A stretch of 64,000 bases of DNA. Origin: Batkoa obscura. Its lineage: Eukaryota; Entomophthoromycota; Entomophthoromycetes; Entomophthorales; Batkoaceae. Shown here in pieces: positions 45,435 through 55,759 of the stretch. The translations under genes and the position numbers were made by a program. The stretch lies in assembly GCA_030770535.1 (NCBI GenBank), contig JASVEC010000016.1, forward strand, positions 496,001 to 560,000. The letters are read 5' to 3'. Each line of letters starts with the position of its first letter. Position 1 is the stretch's first letter. The notes beneath the pieces are model-generated. The model had not been told where the DNA came from. It saw only the letters and a list, made by a program, of their open reading frames with translations, and made no database searches.

Positions 45435-46958
45435 TATTACTAAAATCTTGAAACTAATAATGCTAATACATAAAACGCTTAAAAATAAGAACTTTAAAAC
45501 CTATGGAAGCTTAAAAACATGTATATTGTACAAATTTAATTGGCTAAATGGTTTTAATCAAATAAAATCATTGTAAATTAAAATCAAACATTAAAAGATT
45601 ATAGGATTTATTAAATTCATTTATTTAAATAGTTAACTCAGCTTATTTAATATTAATATAATTCATAAATTTTAAATATTTTAATAATTACTGCTTCTAT
45701 AGTCTATTTTCCATATTAATAAATTATATTATATTATACTAAAAGCAAGATTTAATATAGCTATTTTGTCACTAAAATCATAGTTATAAGTGCATGCATG
45801 TATGCATCAGTTGATAGAACTTATATTTAAAAGTAGTATTAAAAGGTATATATTCATTTAAGAATACTAATATATTTAAGTATGGCTTATTGTGAAGTTA
45901 AGTTCTCTAACTTTAAACTTAGATTAATGAATTTTTAAAACTAATAAAGTAAAAGTACGCAATATATGATTAATTATTTATTCGAATTAAAAACTGAAAT
46001 ATGGTGATAAAGGCATAGTAGTTGTGTATCAAAAGGCAGTGAATGACTCAAATAAAACGCTCATAGAATAACAAGGTTTATAATAAACAGAATCGTATTT
46101 AAAAAAAAGATGGAAAATTGAACTACACAAATAGAAAGTTGGGGGATAAAAAATATTGAGGTAAATAAAACTTTAAAATTTAAAGAATATCGCGGTATAA
46201 CAGCAGTTGTAGTGTAATATTGCATGATTTTTAAACCAATAAAATTTTAATATTTTTAGTAATATGTTATATACAATTGTATAAATTACATTCATAAAAT
46301 TAAACAACTCATAGTTGAACATTAAGGCTAATATTCAGTTATATCTACATAGTAAAAATAGAAAATAAAAATACTTTGATAAATCTTTGAAGTAGAAGCT
46401 TTAATTTACCATTTTGGAATAAGCAGGAATTATTTTAAAATGTCCTTTTTAATTCTTTATTAGGAACAATTTCAAGTTAAGTTATACAAACTAGTTATTC
46501 AAACGTGATGTATCTATATTTTCTAAGAATAATTAAATTAAATGATAAGCTAATCTAGATTTGAGAGTCTAGACTTCGATCAAGCTCTTCTTGTATAAAA
46601 AAAATTGTATAGACTATACCAATACTGTATTTTCTTTATATTATAATATAGTAAATCAAACTAAACGTTCACTAAAATAGCATTTATCAGTGTGTTTTTT
46701 GCATAATTTTAGCATGAATTTATGAATTTAATTATTAGATAGTTGGGAGAAAACAAATAAAGGTCTTGATAAAACATGATTAAAAACAATTATTTATGAT
46801 TATTTAATACAAAAGTTTGACAAATTCCTTCCAAATGATGGAAATTTAGCAGATCCTATTAGCTTAAGATCAAATCAACAAAGTCTAGGCTTATATTCCA
46901 CTATTTTTTAAAATGTTAAATTTGTTCTTTTATGTCATTTATCTTTTAAATTATTTTT

Positions 46959-49625
46959 ATGGTTGAGGATATAGTCAATTTAAATGCTGCAACTATAGCT
47001 CATTTGCTATGTAATGCCAGCTTAGATCCTCTTTTAATTTGTGATATCAATACTATTGTTGATTGTACAGAATCTGTTGCTATAATTTTAGGTTACGAAA
47101 ATAAACAGTCCATTTTACAAACCCCTTTGAAGGAGTTTTTACATCGTCATTTTCTTCCAAAACTTCTCAACGCAAATGGCGAGAACCAAGCTACTTCTAT
47201 ACTTGATTTATGTTTTTGTCATGTAAATGATCCTTCTACAAATTCGAGTAAAGTAGTTTCCGTAAAAGTAAAAGAGTGGAGTTTGAATAGCACTATTTAT
47301 TATTCTGTTGGTATAAAAAATATATCCGCTTTTTCATCGGTAACTTATGCCCCTCAGGTTGCACCAATCCATGAATTATCAAGGAAGCAAAAATTAATGG
47401 AAGAATTTGAATTATTGGCAGATTCTTTACCATGTATGATTTGGTGCTTAACTGGTAATGGGGATGCTGAGTAAAATCATTGTTATTTTCTTAAACCATA
47501 TTAATTCTTTTCAAAATAGATATTATAATAGCAAAGTTCATGAAACCCTTGGATTAACTGTTGGAGGCAATTGGGAGGTAGTTTTATTTTTTAATATATT
47601 AAGCACCATATAAATTTAAGTTTAGGCTTGTATGCATCCAGAAGATTGGAAAAGGTTCGCGCCCCTGTTCATTAGGTTACTAAAGGTTTGTAATTATATC
47701 ATTTATTTGTGTTTTACCTAATTCTAATAGGAGCCAGCTATTTACACAATTGAAATAAGATATCGTCATTATAGCCATTATTTGGAGGAGAAGCAAAATT
47801 TTATTTCTAATAGTAATATCGACGAGTCACAATATCGATGGTATTTATTAAATTCTGTTCCAATTTTTGAGAAAAACACTGGTAGGGTAGTAAGATGGGT
47901 TACTACTGCTACAGGTAGATGAGCTTAAAACATATGTATTGTATACTGATAAAGTTATTTAAATAGATGTGCATGATCATAAAAAAGCTGAGCAAGAAAA
48001 ACAGGAATTAATTTTGGCACAAAAAGCATCCCAAACCACAGCAAGAATGAAATCTGAATTTATAGCTATGATGTCACATGAAATAAGGACACCCGTAAAA
48101 ATAATCACGATACTTTTATTTATTTTTAACCTATTTTTAAAATAGATATTTGGTATTGTTGGAAATGTATGTATGTTAATGGAAACAATAATTGATTCAG
48201 ATCAACTTGCCCTCTTGGAACATACAAATGAGTCTGCAAGAAATCTAGTAACTATTCTTTAATCAATATTTATTTATTCTAATAATATTAAGATGTCAGT
48301 TATTGAAGATATCCTTGATTTTCAAAGGGTCGAATCAGGAAAATTAACCATCGAAAGTATCCCATTTAATATTAAAGATGTTCTTGGGCAATTGAACAAA
48401 ATTTTTATGCCCAAAGCTCTTGGTAAAAGCCTAGAATTTGAAATATCACCAATCGAAAAGGTGATACCTACTTTAGGAGATCCAAATAGACTTTCCCAGT
48501 TATTAAGCTATCTTCTTTCAAATGCGATTAAATTCACTTTCAATGGTTCGGTCAAGTTGGAAACAAAGTTTAAACATTTAGATCAAGAGAATTTATTATT
48601 TGAATTCACCATAATAGATAGTGGAATAGGGATCAGCTCTAAAGTTTTACCAAGTATATTTTCACCATGGATCCAAGCAGATACATCAAAAAGGCGTGCA
48701 TTTGGTGGTACCGGACTAGGATTAGCAATAACAAAGTCATTGGTTGAGCTTATGAAAGGGAAAATAAGCGTTAATTCTGAAGTTAATATGGGAACAAAAA
48801 TAGTAGTTGAAATACCATTAATGGTATATAAAGTGAACAGTACCGAAAATAGATTAAACTTTTCATTAAGCAAGCTCATAAGGCACCAAACATTCCGATC
48901 AAATATGCGATTATGTTTAGGAACTTCAAATCAGCTACCTTATCCAACAAATAGTAATACAATAGTAAAAAGTCCATCTAGATCGAAATCATCACGTGGC
49001 TCAAAAAGTGTAAGACCAGACTTATTGCGCAGAGCATCTTCAAATGAAAATAATACACTACAAAAACTAAATATAAACGGTCAACCGAAAATATTCCAAA
49101 TTTTAATCGCAGAAGATAATCCTGTTAATCAAGCTATCCTCAAGAGATATTTGCAGAAAATGGGTGATATTGAAGTAACTATGGTAGGAGATGGACAAGC
49201 GGCTTTAGATGCTTACTATGCCAAACCAAAGGGGGGATTTCATGTTATACTGCTAGATCAATCTATGCCAAAAAAGGATGGGGATGAGGTAATTGCAAAT
49301 TCAATCTTTTAATTCTGACTTAATAGCAATTTATTAGGTTTGTAGAGAAATACGTAAAGTTGACTCCGAACAAATAATTATATCCGTTTCAGCCAATGTA
49401 TTATTAGCAGATCAGGAGCACTTTCTATCACTAGGAATGAATGATCATATATCAAAGCCGGTAATTTATAATAATTTTCAAAGTGTACTAAGAAAGTGGT
49501 TACATGTCGCACAAAATGGTAAATATCGAGACCAAACTAGTACCACAAGTATAGATGAATTTGAGGCTGAGAGTACAGATAAAAGTTCAAATTCAAACTC
49601 AGCCCCAGCTTCGTTTAAAGCTTAA
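46959..49625 (+). CDS. PAS-domain hybrid histidine kinase 2
   Basis: Eight exons (46959-47470, 47520-47577, 47626-47685, 47731-47914, 47967-48094, 48146-48247, 48293-49288, 49338-49625) give 775 residues. Architecture equals kinase 1: two PAS-like domains (DPLLICDINTIV; ADSLPCMIW), HisKA His309 in MMSHEIRTP, N box YLLSNAIKF, G1 IIDSGIGI, G2 GGTGLGLAI, and a receiver with Asp670 in LLDQSMPKKDG and Lys in HISKP. The two kinases share the phase and place of most introns; this copy has two extra, one in PAS2 and one inside the receiver. It is predicted cytosolic. The Ser/Arg-rich linker before the receiver (SPSRSKSSRGSKSVR) is longer and more basic than in kinase 1. Confidence 0.9.
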
Positions 49626-49866
49626 TAATTTTCTATCGGTATTCCACTTTAACACTAAACATTAATAAATTTTAACTTTGAGATCCTTAAATAATAAAAG
49701 TTGTTATCTAATAGTTATTTATGTTTTAGCAGTTTAGAATAAATAGATTTAAATATCGATTTTACTAAAAAATCAAAATATTTGCTTGTACTGAATTTAA
49801 AATTTAAATAATTTATTTTATTAACTTCAAAGACTATATAATATAAATTCACGGTGCTTATGTAAT

Positions 49867-49918
49867 ATATGAAGATGACCATTGCCTTTTTAAAAAATAA
49901 AAAAAGCATCATCATATT
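49867..49918. mobile_element. Possible deleted MITE relative
   Basis: A 52-bp stretch begins ATATGAAGATGACC and ends AAGCATCATCATATTT, reminiscent of the family termini without the interior. Similarity is weak, so it may be chance. Confidence 0.25.
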
Positions 49919-49942
49919 TAAAACAAAATTTTTATAAATAAA

Positions 49943-50844
49943 TTATTTAAATGGGGGGAGTTCAACCTCACTAGGCAATCGGAATGGTGCTAATAAAGTG
50001 CTAGTTTTAGCTTCAGAGCTATGGATTGGGGGATCAAATACTTTATAAGTAACATGAAGATCATAAGGCGAAGGTTCTGGATTCTTTTTTGCAGTACCAA
50101 ACTCTGGCTTCGTTTCTCTATATGCCATACTTTCTTCAACCCTCAGCGCTGCTAATTTATCAAATAGTGCAAGCCTTGGATCTGTAGAGCTAAATTTAGC
50201 TTTAACAGAAGTAGCTGTGTAGCCCAGTACTTCATTCAAGCTTGATGGACTTAATTTTCTACTACCGCGTGAAGGAACCGATGGGATTTTATGTTTTAAC
50301 GCATCATCTCCGTTCTATCATGATATAACTTATTTTTCAAATCTTTAATTTAAAATTGATTACCTGAGGGTTAAGATAATGATCAGCAACAGAAGCTAAA
50401 TAAGTTAGATTGGTTTGTAGTCGCTTTTGGTAACTATAAAATAAATTCCATTAGACATTATTGACATCATTACTAGCGACATAATTACATTATAAAATTA
50501 GGATCATCAACCCAATCTTTATTTTGATAATCAACTAAAAGTGCAATCAAAGCCTCATTTATTTGCAAAACGCTTTGTATATTACTATGTGTAAGTGGTG
50601 GCACTATACTTCCCTCATAATCGGCCTGTACAGTTAAATCATGTAGCTTCAAATTATCTCTATCAAATTAAATTGTACTATTTCACTATTAAAAGTGGAT
50701 TACTTACTCAGACTGCGTTTTATTTTCTGTTTCATTTGTTTCTTCACTATTGCTATTGTCTTTGTCATCTATCACTTGATTTTCGTCGCTGTCATTACTT
50801 AAACTCATTGATCTTTGGTTCTCTACTTTTTCTATATTGCTCAT
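49943..50844 (-). CDS. SS18/SSXT-like chromatin-remodelling subunit
   Basis: Four exons (50844-50708, 50659-50489, 50433-50364, 50314-49943) give 249 residues. The segment from IQSVLQINEALIALLVDYQ through YQKRLQTNLTYLASVADHY matches the SSXT domain of SS18/GIF proteins (IQKxLDENxxLI..YQ..G..xYQxxLxxNLxYLAxIAD). SS18 proteins are subunits of SWI/SNF (BAF) complexes; plant GIFs play the same part. The motif is split by intron 2 and only becomes visible after splicing. The N-terminus is acidic and Ser/Asn-rich, and the C-terminal half is unrecognised. SS18-like proteins are absent from the usual yeast models, so the role in SWI/SNF here is an inference from family. Confidence 0.7.
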
Positions 50845-50983
50845 AATTAAAAATAAAACAAAATAAATTTTAGCTATAAGTTGAAATAGCTGTAAGTTTA
50901 TTTTTAATTTCCAAAAACATATGGTATAGATTTAAACTTGGACACAATTATGTAGAATTGCGCCTATAAAAAAACAAAAAAGT

Positions 50984-51083
50984 AAATGGGGATGTATTTT
51001 TTTAAAATTTTACTAACAATCTTTCCACTCAAATAGCACTTAAAAAATGGAAAAAGTAGTGAAACAAAAAAAACACCCCAAAA
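50984..51083 (+). mobile_element. MITE copy 18
   Basis: Plus-orientation copy AAATGGGGATGTATTTTTTT..AAAAACACCCCAAAAT with the AAATAGCACTTAAAAAATGGAAAAAGTAG interior. Confidence 0.8.
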
Positions 51084-51107
51084 TACAGGAATTTAAGTGA
51101 AAAAAAG

Positions 51108-51165
51108 AGATGAGGTGTTTTTTAGCTTGATCACTTTTTCTATCTTTAAACGCTATTTGATTAAA
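51108..51165 (-). mobile_element. MITE copy 19, partial
   Basis: GATGAGGTGTTTTTTAGCTTGATC followed by TTTTTCTATCTTTAAACGCTATTTGA is the left part of a minus-orientation copy. The right end is missing. It lies 24 bp after copy 18. Confidence 0.6.
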
Positions 51166-52280
51166 ATTTTGATATTTACAGCTGAAAAAAGCGAATCTGT
51201 TTTTATTTTTAAACTTTTTTCAAAGATGACTTAGTATTTTATTAATAGTAAAAACCTAAAATTTAAATTTAATAGTAATTTATTCATTTTTAAATAAATA
51301 TTTTAAAATATTAATGATTTGCTTGCCATCATTCTTGCCCAAAAAAACATCTACTTCTGGGAATACCTAATAATATGGGGAGTTTTCTATTGATCGTCCC
51401 CATTTACTATTTCTCGAGTTAAAAATAACTAATACAACTCTGTTTAAGTTCGAATATGCCCTAGATAGTAACGATTTCTATAACCAACTACTCATGCTAT
51501 CATGCTAATATACAGGTTAATAATTGGAGCTTATTAAAATGAATAGTTAGTCACACATATCTAAGCTTGAACGGTTTGTATTAAATAATTAATTTTTAAA
51601 TTTCAAGAAAATAGCAAAATAAACAATTGATAAAAAAATATCACCATATGGCGCTTTCATTTTTCCTGGCATAACATCACATAATTGTACATGAGTTAAG
51701 TCCACATTATTAGATTGAAGTTTAACAATAGGTTTATTTATACTATTTTTAATAAAACATCGACTACTTTTCATAGAAACGTTGTCATTTTTAAAGAATG
51801 ATTAACATTCAAATTTCATCTTCACTTTATATTAATTAGTTCCCATTTTCAAGTTGAACTTATTTTGCAAATTTACTCTTAAAAATAGGCAATGTTATAC
51901 TAAAATGGTATACAACATTTTTGAAAAGTAGTAATTAATATCGAAATATCAAGCATCGTTATTTTTGGATCTTTGTAAGGATTTATGCTTATAAGCTATT
52001 TATAAATTAATATAAACATGATAAAAAATTGAAAATGGGAATAAAGTGGCAATAAGTTTAAGAATACTTACATTGTAGTTGTAAAAATATAACTATATAC
52101 AAGTTGATATATTTATTAATTATTGAAAGATGATATAAAGTATTTAGCTATTTATTGATAAAACCAAGCATAGCGAGCTTATAGTAATGGGATACTGAAA
52201 TAAGGAAGAGCAAGAATAGGTGCAAATTAAAAATGGTAAGTGAAAAATGAATTAAGTTAAAAAAGGAAAAAACAAAAAAA

Positions 52281-52325
52281 CAAATAAAACAAATAAAACA
52301 AATAAAACAAATAAAACAAATAAAA
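52281..52325 (+). repeat. 9-bp tandem repeat upstream of a secreted-protein gene
   Basis: Five consecutive perfect copies of CAAATAAAA, immediately upstream of the TATA box at 52333. Confidence 0.9.
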
Positions 52326-52332
52326 CGAAAGG

Positions 52333-52340
52333 TATATAAA
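52333..52340 (+). promoter_or_regulatory. TATA box of small secreted protein 1
   Basis: TATATAAA 59 bp before the ATG at 52399, directly following the 9-bp tandem repeat. Confidence 0.6.
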
Positions 52341-52398
52341 CGCTCAAATAAAATTTACAGAATCTAAAATACAATATAAAAAATAATATTTATTTACA

Positions 52399-52797
52399 AT
52401 GAAATTTAATACTTTATTACTCATCGGAACTATTTTGTTGGCCGGAACCAATACTGTTAGTGCTAAAAAAGTTAAAGAACAATCAACAGTAGCAACTACC
52501 TCTAGTGCTGCTAGTATCAATCCAACCCCAACTCCAACAGGAGGTTCACCAAACGTGATTCAAGGTATAAAAGGTTTCCTAAAGAAAGAAAGTACTGGTA
52601 TTATCAAAGATACTTTAAGTAACTTGAATTCCAAAATGAATCCTTCTCCTTCTGTTTCTGCTGTTGCTTCTGGAACTGCTCCTACTCCCACTCCTATTGC
52701 TGATGCTGTCGTCACTACACAACAACCATCTGTCCCTCCAAAGGTTACACGAGCTATTAAACGCTCAGTTGCTAAATTACTCAAATTCTTAGCTTAA
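52399..52797 (+). CDS. Small secreted protein 1, candidate peptide precursor
   Basis: 132 residues, single exon, no family recognised. Residues 1-22 are a clear signal peptide (MKFNTLLLIGTILLAGTNTVSA). Then follow a Thr/Ser/Pro linker, a helix-forming middle (VIQGIKGFLKKESTGIIKD), a second Thr/Pro linker, and a C-terminus reading VTRAIKR-SVAKLLKFLA. The Lys-Arg is a potential Kex2 site that would free a 10-residue cationic tail with hydrophobics at positions 2, 5, 6, 8 and 9. It has the same layout as the genes at 53678 and 60571, though overall identity is low. It contains no Cys, so it is not a disulfide-type effector. Secretion is well supported; processing and activity are inferred. Confidence 0.7.
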   Translation: MKFNTLLLIGTILLAGTNTVSAKKVKEQSTVATTSSAASINPTPTPTGGSPNVIQGIKGFLKKESTGIIKDTLSNLNSKMNPSPSVSAVASGTAPTPTPIADAVVTTQQPSVPPKVTRAIKRSVAKLLKFLA

Positions 52798-53677
52798 AAA
52801 TCTTAATTATTAAACTATATAACTTTACAACTTATTTTTTAAATTTATATAGTTATTTAACATATATATTGAATAAATAAAAGCTACAAACCAAATAATA
52901 AATAACTAAAAGGTCTTATTTAAGCTCAAAAATTACAATTAATTATGTTTTATTGCTAGATTGTGCTTGAGGAATATAAAAAAATAAACATTACCAGGTG
53001 TTTGATATAATACCTATTCAGAAAAATGTAAAAAACTAGATTGTTGAAAGAGGAAGTAGCAATAAAATTACAAGCTTAAAATACTTTTATTTTTTATTTT
53101 TAACATACTAATTCAATTGATACTGCTTTTGGAATGTATATTTTTAAAATTTATTTAAAGTATAGAAATTTAATTTATTATTATTTGAAACATTCTAAAT
53201 TTAGAAAATACAATTTTGGGTTAAAGTTTGATCAAAAATTAGTATAATCTCTATTAAAAAGCATCAATATTTTATCACAAAATGGAGCTTTATTACTATT
53301 TTGTTGGATTTCAATTTCATATATTTAATATGACCTATTTTCTGAATATCTTATTAATTGTATTATTCAAATATTTCCTCATTTTTAATTTAATATCAAA
53401 ATATCTCCTAATTTATAACCTTATTAGTTTCAAATAAAGCAACCGTTTTCAAATACTAAAGTTTAGACTAAAAATAGTAAATAATTATCAAAATTAATAG
53501 ATTGGAATAATATCATATAAGATTAAAACGAGTGTAATAAGGAGCAATAAATTATTAAATATATTAATATTATTTGTCTTAATAATACTTTATGACAACT
53601 CCGTTTTTTTAAAAGTATATAAGCTTTGTTTGAAGAACTTTGTTAAATAAACAACCAATATTTAATCTTATTTAATT
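52798..53677. other. Intergenic between secreted proteins 1 and 2
   Basis: About 880 bp of AT-rich DNA with a TATATAA box at 53616. No gene, RNA or MITE recognised. Confidence 0.5.
53616..53622 (+). promoter_or_regulatory. TATA box of small secreted protein 2
   Basis: TATATAA 56 bp before the start codon of the gene at 53678. Confidence 0.55.
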
Positions 53678-54082
53678 ATGAAAGTTAATACTTTAGTCTT
53701 TTCCTCTTTATTAGTACTTGGTGCTAGCTCAGCAAGTATATCAACCAATAATGCTGGTAATTTCCCTGCCAATGAATTAACTAAGAGAGATCTTACTACC
53801 AGCTCAATGAAAGTGGCCAAACAAGGAGTCAAAATTTTAAAAAGCACAGCCGAGGTGGGAAAACAGTGGATTAAAAGCAAATTAAGCAAAGATAAAAGTA
53901 AAAAGAACAAAAACAAAGATGTAACAGCCTCAAGTACTACCACTACTACTCAAGCTACTGATAATACTGCAACTCAAGCAACTACTCAAGAAGTTCCTCC
54001 TACTGTAGATCCAACCCAAGTAACAAAAAGAAACTTTTTAAAGAAAGCATGGGGTTTTGCTAAAGGACTTATTGGTTTATAA
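53678..54082 (+). CDS. Small secreted protein 2, candidate amphipathic-peptide precursor
   Basis: 134 residues, single exon, no known family. The signal peptide ends near residue 19 (MKVNTLVFSSLLVLGASSA). A first Lys-Arg follows at NELTKR, then a helical, Lys-rich segment (MKVAKQGVKILKSTAEV), a KDKSKKNKNK run and a Thr-rich linker. A second Lys-Arg (QVTKR) precedes the 16-residue C-terminus NFLKKAWGFAKGLIGL. On a helical wheel Phe2, Leu3, Ala6, Trp7, Ala10, Leu13 and Ile14 fall on one face and Lys4, Lys5, Lys11 plus Gly on the other, as in membrane-active peptides. No Cys. The precursor logic resembles Ece1/candidalysin or pheromone precursors; no sequence homology is claimed. Confidence 0.72.
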   Translation: MKVNTLVFSSLLVLGASSASISTNNAGNFPANELTKRDLTTSSMKVAKQGVKILKSTAEVGKQWIKSKLSKDKSKKNKNKDVTASSTTTTTQATDNTATQATTQEVPPTVDPTQVTKRNFLKKAWGFAKGLIGL

Positions 54083-54249
54083 ACAGCATTTACATTTTCT
54101 TTATTTAAATCTTCTTTCATCATTTTATTTTATTTTAAATTTTCATTACCTTTGTTTTTGCTTTGTTCTATATATTCACAGTTTAAAATTAATGCTAATG
54201 TAGTATAAAAAAGACTATATAGCTAAAAATAACTTGATAACATTTAAAC

Positions 54250-55257
54250 ATGAACAATTTAAATCATCAATTTTTAAGTATTATATATATACTGATTTAT
54301 GAACTGATGAAACTAATAAGTGATATAATAAATTATAATAGAAAATTTCAACAATTGAAGCTATTTATTGCTGATTCAATATCTTCCATAAACAATCACA
54401 TTAAAATTATATTGTTAATATTACAGCAAATTAGTACCATTTTAAAAGTAGATGATATTAATCAATTATTAAACAGAATCAAAGACATTATAGTCGTATT
54501 AGTAAAAGATATACTATTCAATTTATTCAATTGTAAAAGCGTCAAGTTAGATTTATTTAATGATATAGTTGATAAACTATCTAGCACTATTAGTAATGAC
54601 AGTAATATAGATATCGTTAATTCGGACCTGTTCGTTCAAAAAGTAGATCAAATTGAGTTTATCGTTATTTTGATTTATGTTATTAAAGTAGGTGTTATAG
54701 TGTTATTTGGGATTATAATTATATTCGTTTTTAAAAGAAATCAAAGAAAAAATCAATTGTACAAGAGTAACACTATAGTAAATAAAAGCAAGAAGTTAAT
54801 AATACTGACAATTTTTTTAATTATTTTATCGTTTAAAGTAATTTCATGGATAGTTATATACAACGTACAAAATAAACTAAATGAAATTAAAGAAGAGTTG
54901 ATTGAAACAATTCGAGAGAATAGTGTGAACGAGATTATTACAATAAAAAAAGAAATCGAACAATGGAGCAAGGCATTAGCAGATAGTGAAATCATTCAAA
55001 CAATTGTAAATGAGATAAATAAAATACCAATAATAAATTTACTCTTCAATTGTTTTTATAATTATGTAAGTCAATTTAATATATTTTATTATTGGGACTT
55101 AATTATGAGTTATTTAATTGAGGTTTTAAGCGTAATATTTAATCATCTAAATTTTTTATTAGAAAAATTTATAAATCAGTTGAATTTTATTAATTTAAAT
55201 ATTGTGTTTGATCTATTGAATCTAGCTTTTATTTCCTATATTCTAAATAAAACTTGA
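54250..55257 (+). CDS. Orphan multi-pass membrane protein
   Basis: 335 residues, single exon, extremely rich in Ile, Leu, Asn and Lys. Hydrophobic segments are seen near the N-terminus (FLSIIYILIYELM), at about 138-160 (FIVILIYVIKVGVIVLFGI), at about 178-200 (LIILTIFLIILSFKVISWIVI) and near the C-terminus. Between them are helical, coiled-coil-like stretches (NKLNEIKEELIETIRE). Two central TMs flanked by long helical ectodomain-like regions recall Prm1-type fusion proteins in layout only; I see no conserved Prm1 motif. It sits 170 bp downstream of secreted protein 2 in the same orientation. Function unknown; the reading frame looks real because it stays open for 1 kb of very AT-rich sequence. 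Confidence 0.55.
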   Translation: MNNLNHQFLSIIYILIYELMKLISDIINYNRKFQQLKLFIADSISSINNHIKIILLILQQISTILKVDDINQLLNRIKDIIVVLVKDILFNLFNCKSVKLDLFNDIVDKLSSTISNDSNIDIVNSDLFVQKVDQIEFIVILIYVIKVGVIVLFGIIIIFVFKRNQRKNQLYKSNTIVNKSKKLIILTIFLIILSFKVISWIVIYNVQNKLNEIKEELIETIRENSVNEIITIKKEIEQWSKALADSEIIQTIVNEINKIPIINLLFNCFYNYVSQFNIFYYWDLIMSYLIEVLSVIFNHLNFLLEKFINQLNFINLNIVFDLLNLAFISYILNKT

Positions 55258-55622
55258 ATTATAGTGAAGTTTATTTATTAATACATTGGACTATTTTACT
55301 TATTTTAGTTAATAAATCTAATATAAATTTAACAAATAGATTACTAATCCAAGTTTACACAACATTAACGACAGTTAACGGTTAAAAAACACAAAACTAA
55401 TTTTAAGCAGCTTACAACAAGATCGGGATAAAATAAAATCCGTGTCTTAGTTTCGTTTAAATGTGTGGAAACCAACACAGCAGTTGAAAACTGGCTATTA
55501 ATTTGGGGTGATACCTAATAAAATTAGTTGGTAAAAAAAACCAGTGAGGGGAAATTAATGTAAAAAACTGGGAGTAAAAGTGTGAAAAGTGGGATAAGTT
55601 AGTTAACTGAATTTTAGATGAA

Positions 55623-55630
55623 TATATAAA
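55623..55630 (+). promoter_or_regulatory. TATA box of the His/Asp-repeat gene
   Basis: TATATAAA in GAATATATAAAGG, about 130 bp upstream of the ATG at 55760, leaving a leader of about 100 nt. Confidence 0.5.
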
Positions 55631-55759
55631 GGAAGGGATATTGATACAATAAATTAAAACAAATTATAATAGAAATATTATATTAGCATTACAGCATAGT
55701 TATTTACACATACAGCATATCAATTACTACATCAACTTAAACTCATTAGATTATTAGAA

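Larger units (their letters stand above)
43154..46958. other. Gene-poor region with four MITEs
   Basis: About 3.8 kb without a supported gene. It contains MITE copies 13-16 and two small perfect hairpins near 44391-44458. The remainder is AT-rich. Confidence 0.5.
50845..52398. other. Intergenic with MITEs and a 9-bp tandem repeat
   Basis: Contains MITE copies 18 and 19, a CAAATAAAA tandem repeat and a TATA box just before the small secreted protein gene. No coding signal elsewhere. Confidence 0.5.

Noticed and set aside
54250-55257. Assignment of the orphan membrane protein as Prm1
   Set aside because: Only the overall layout is similar; no conserved Prm1 residues could be identified by eye.
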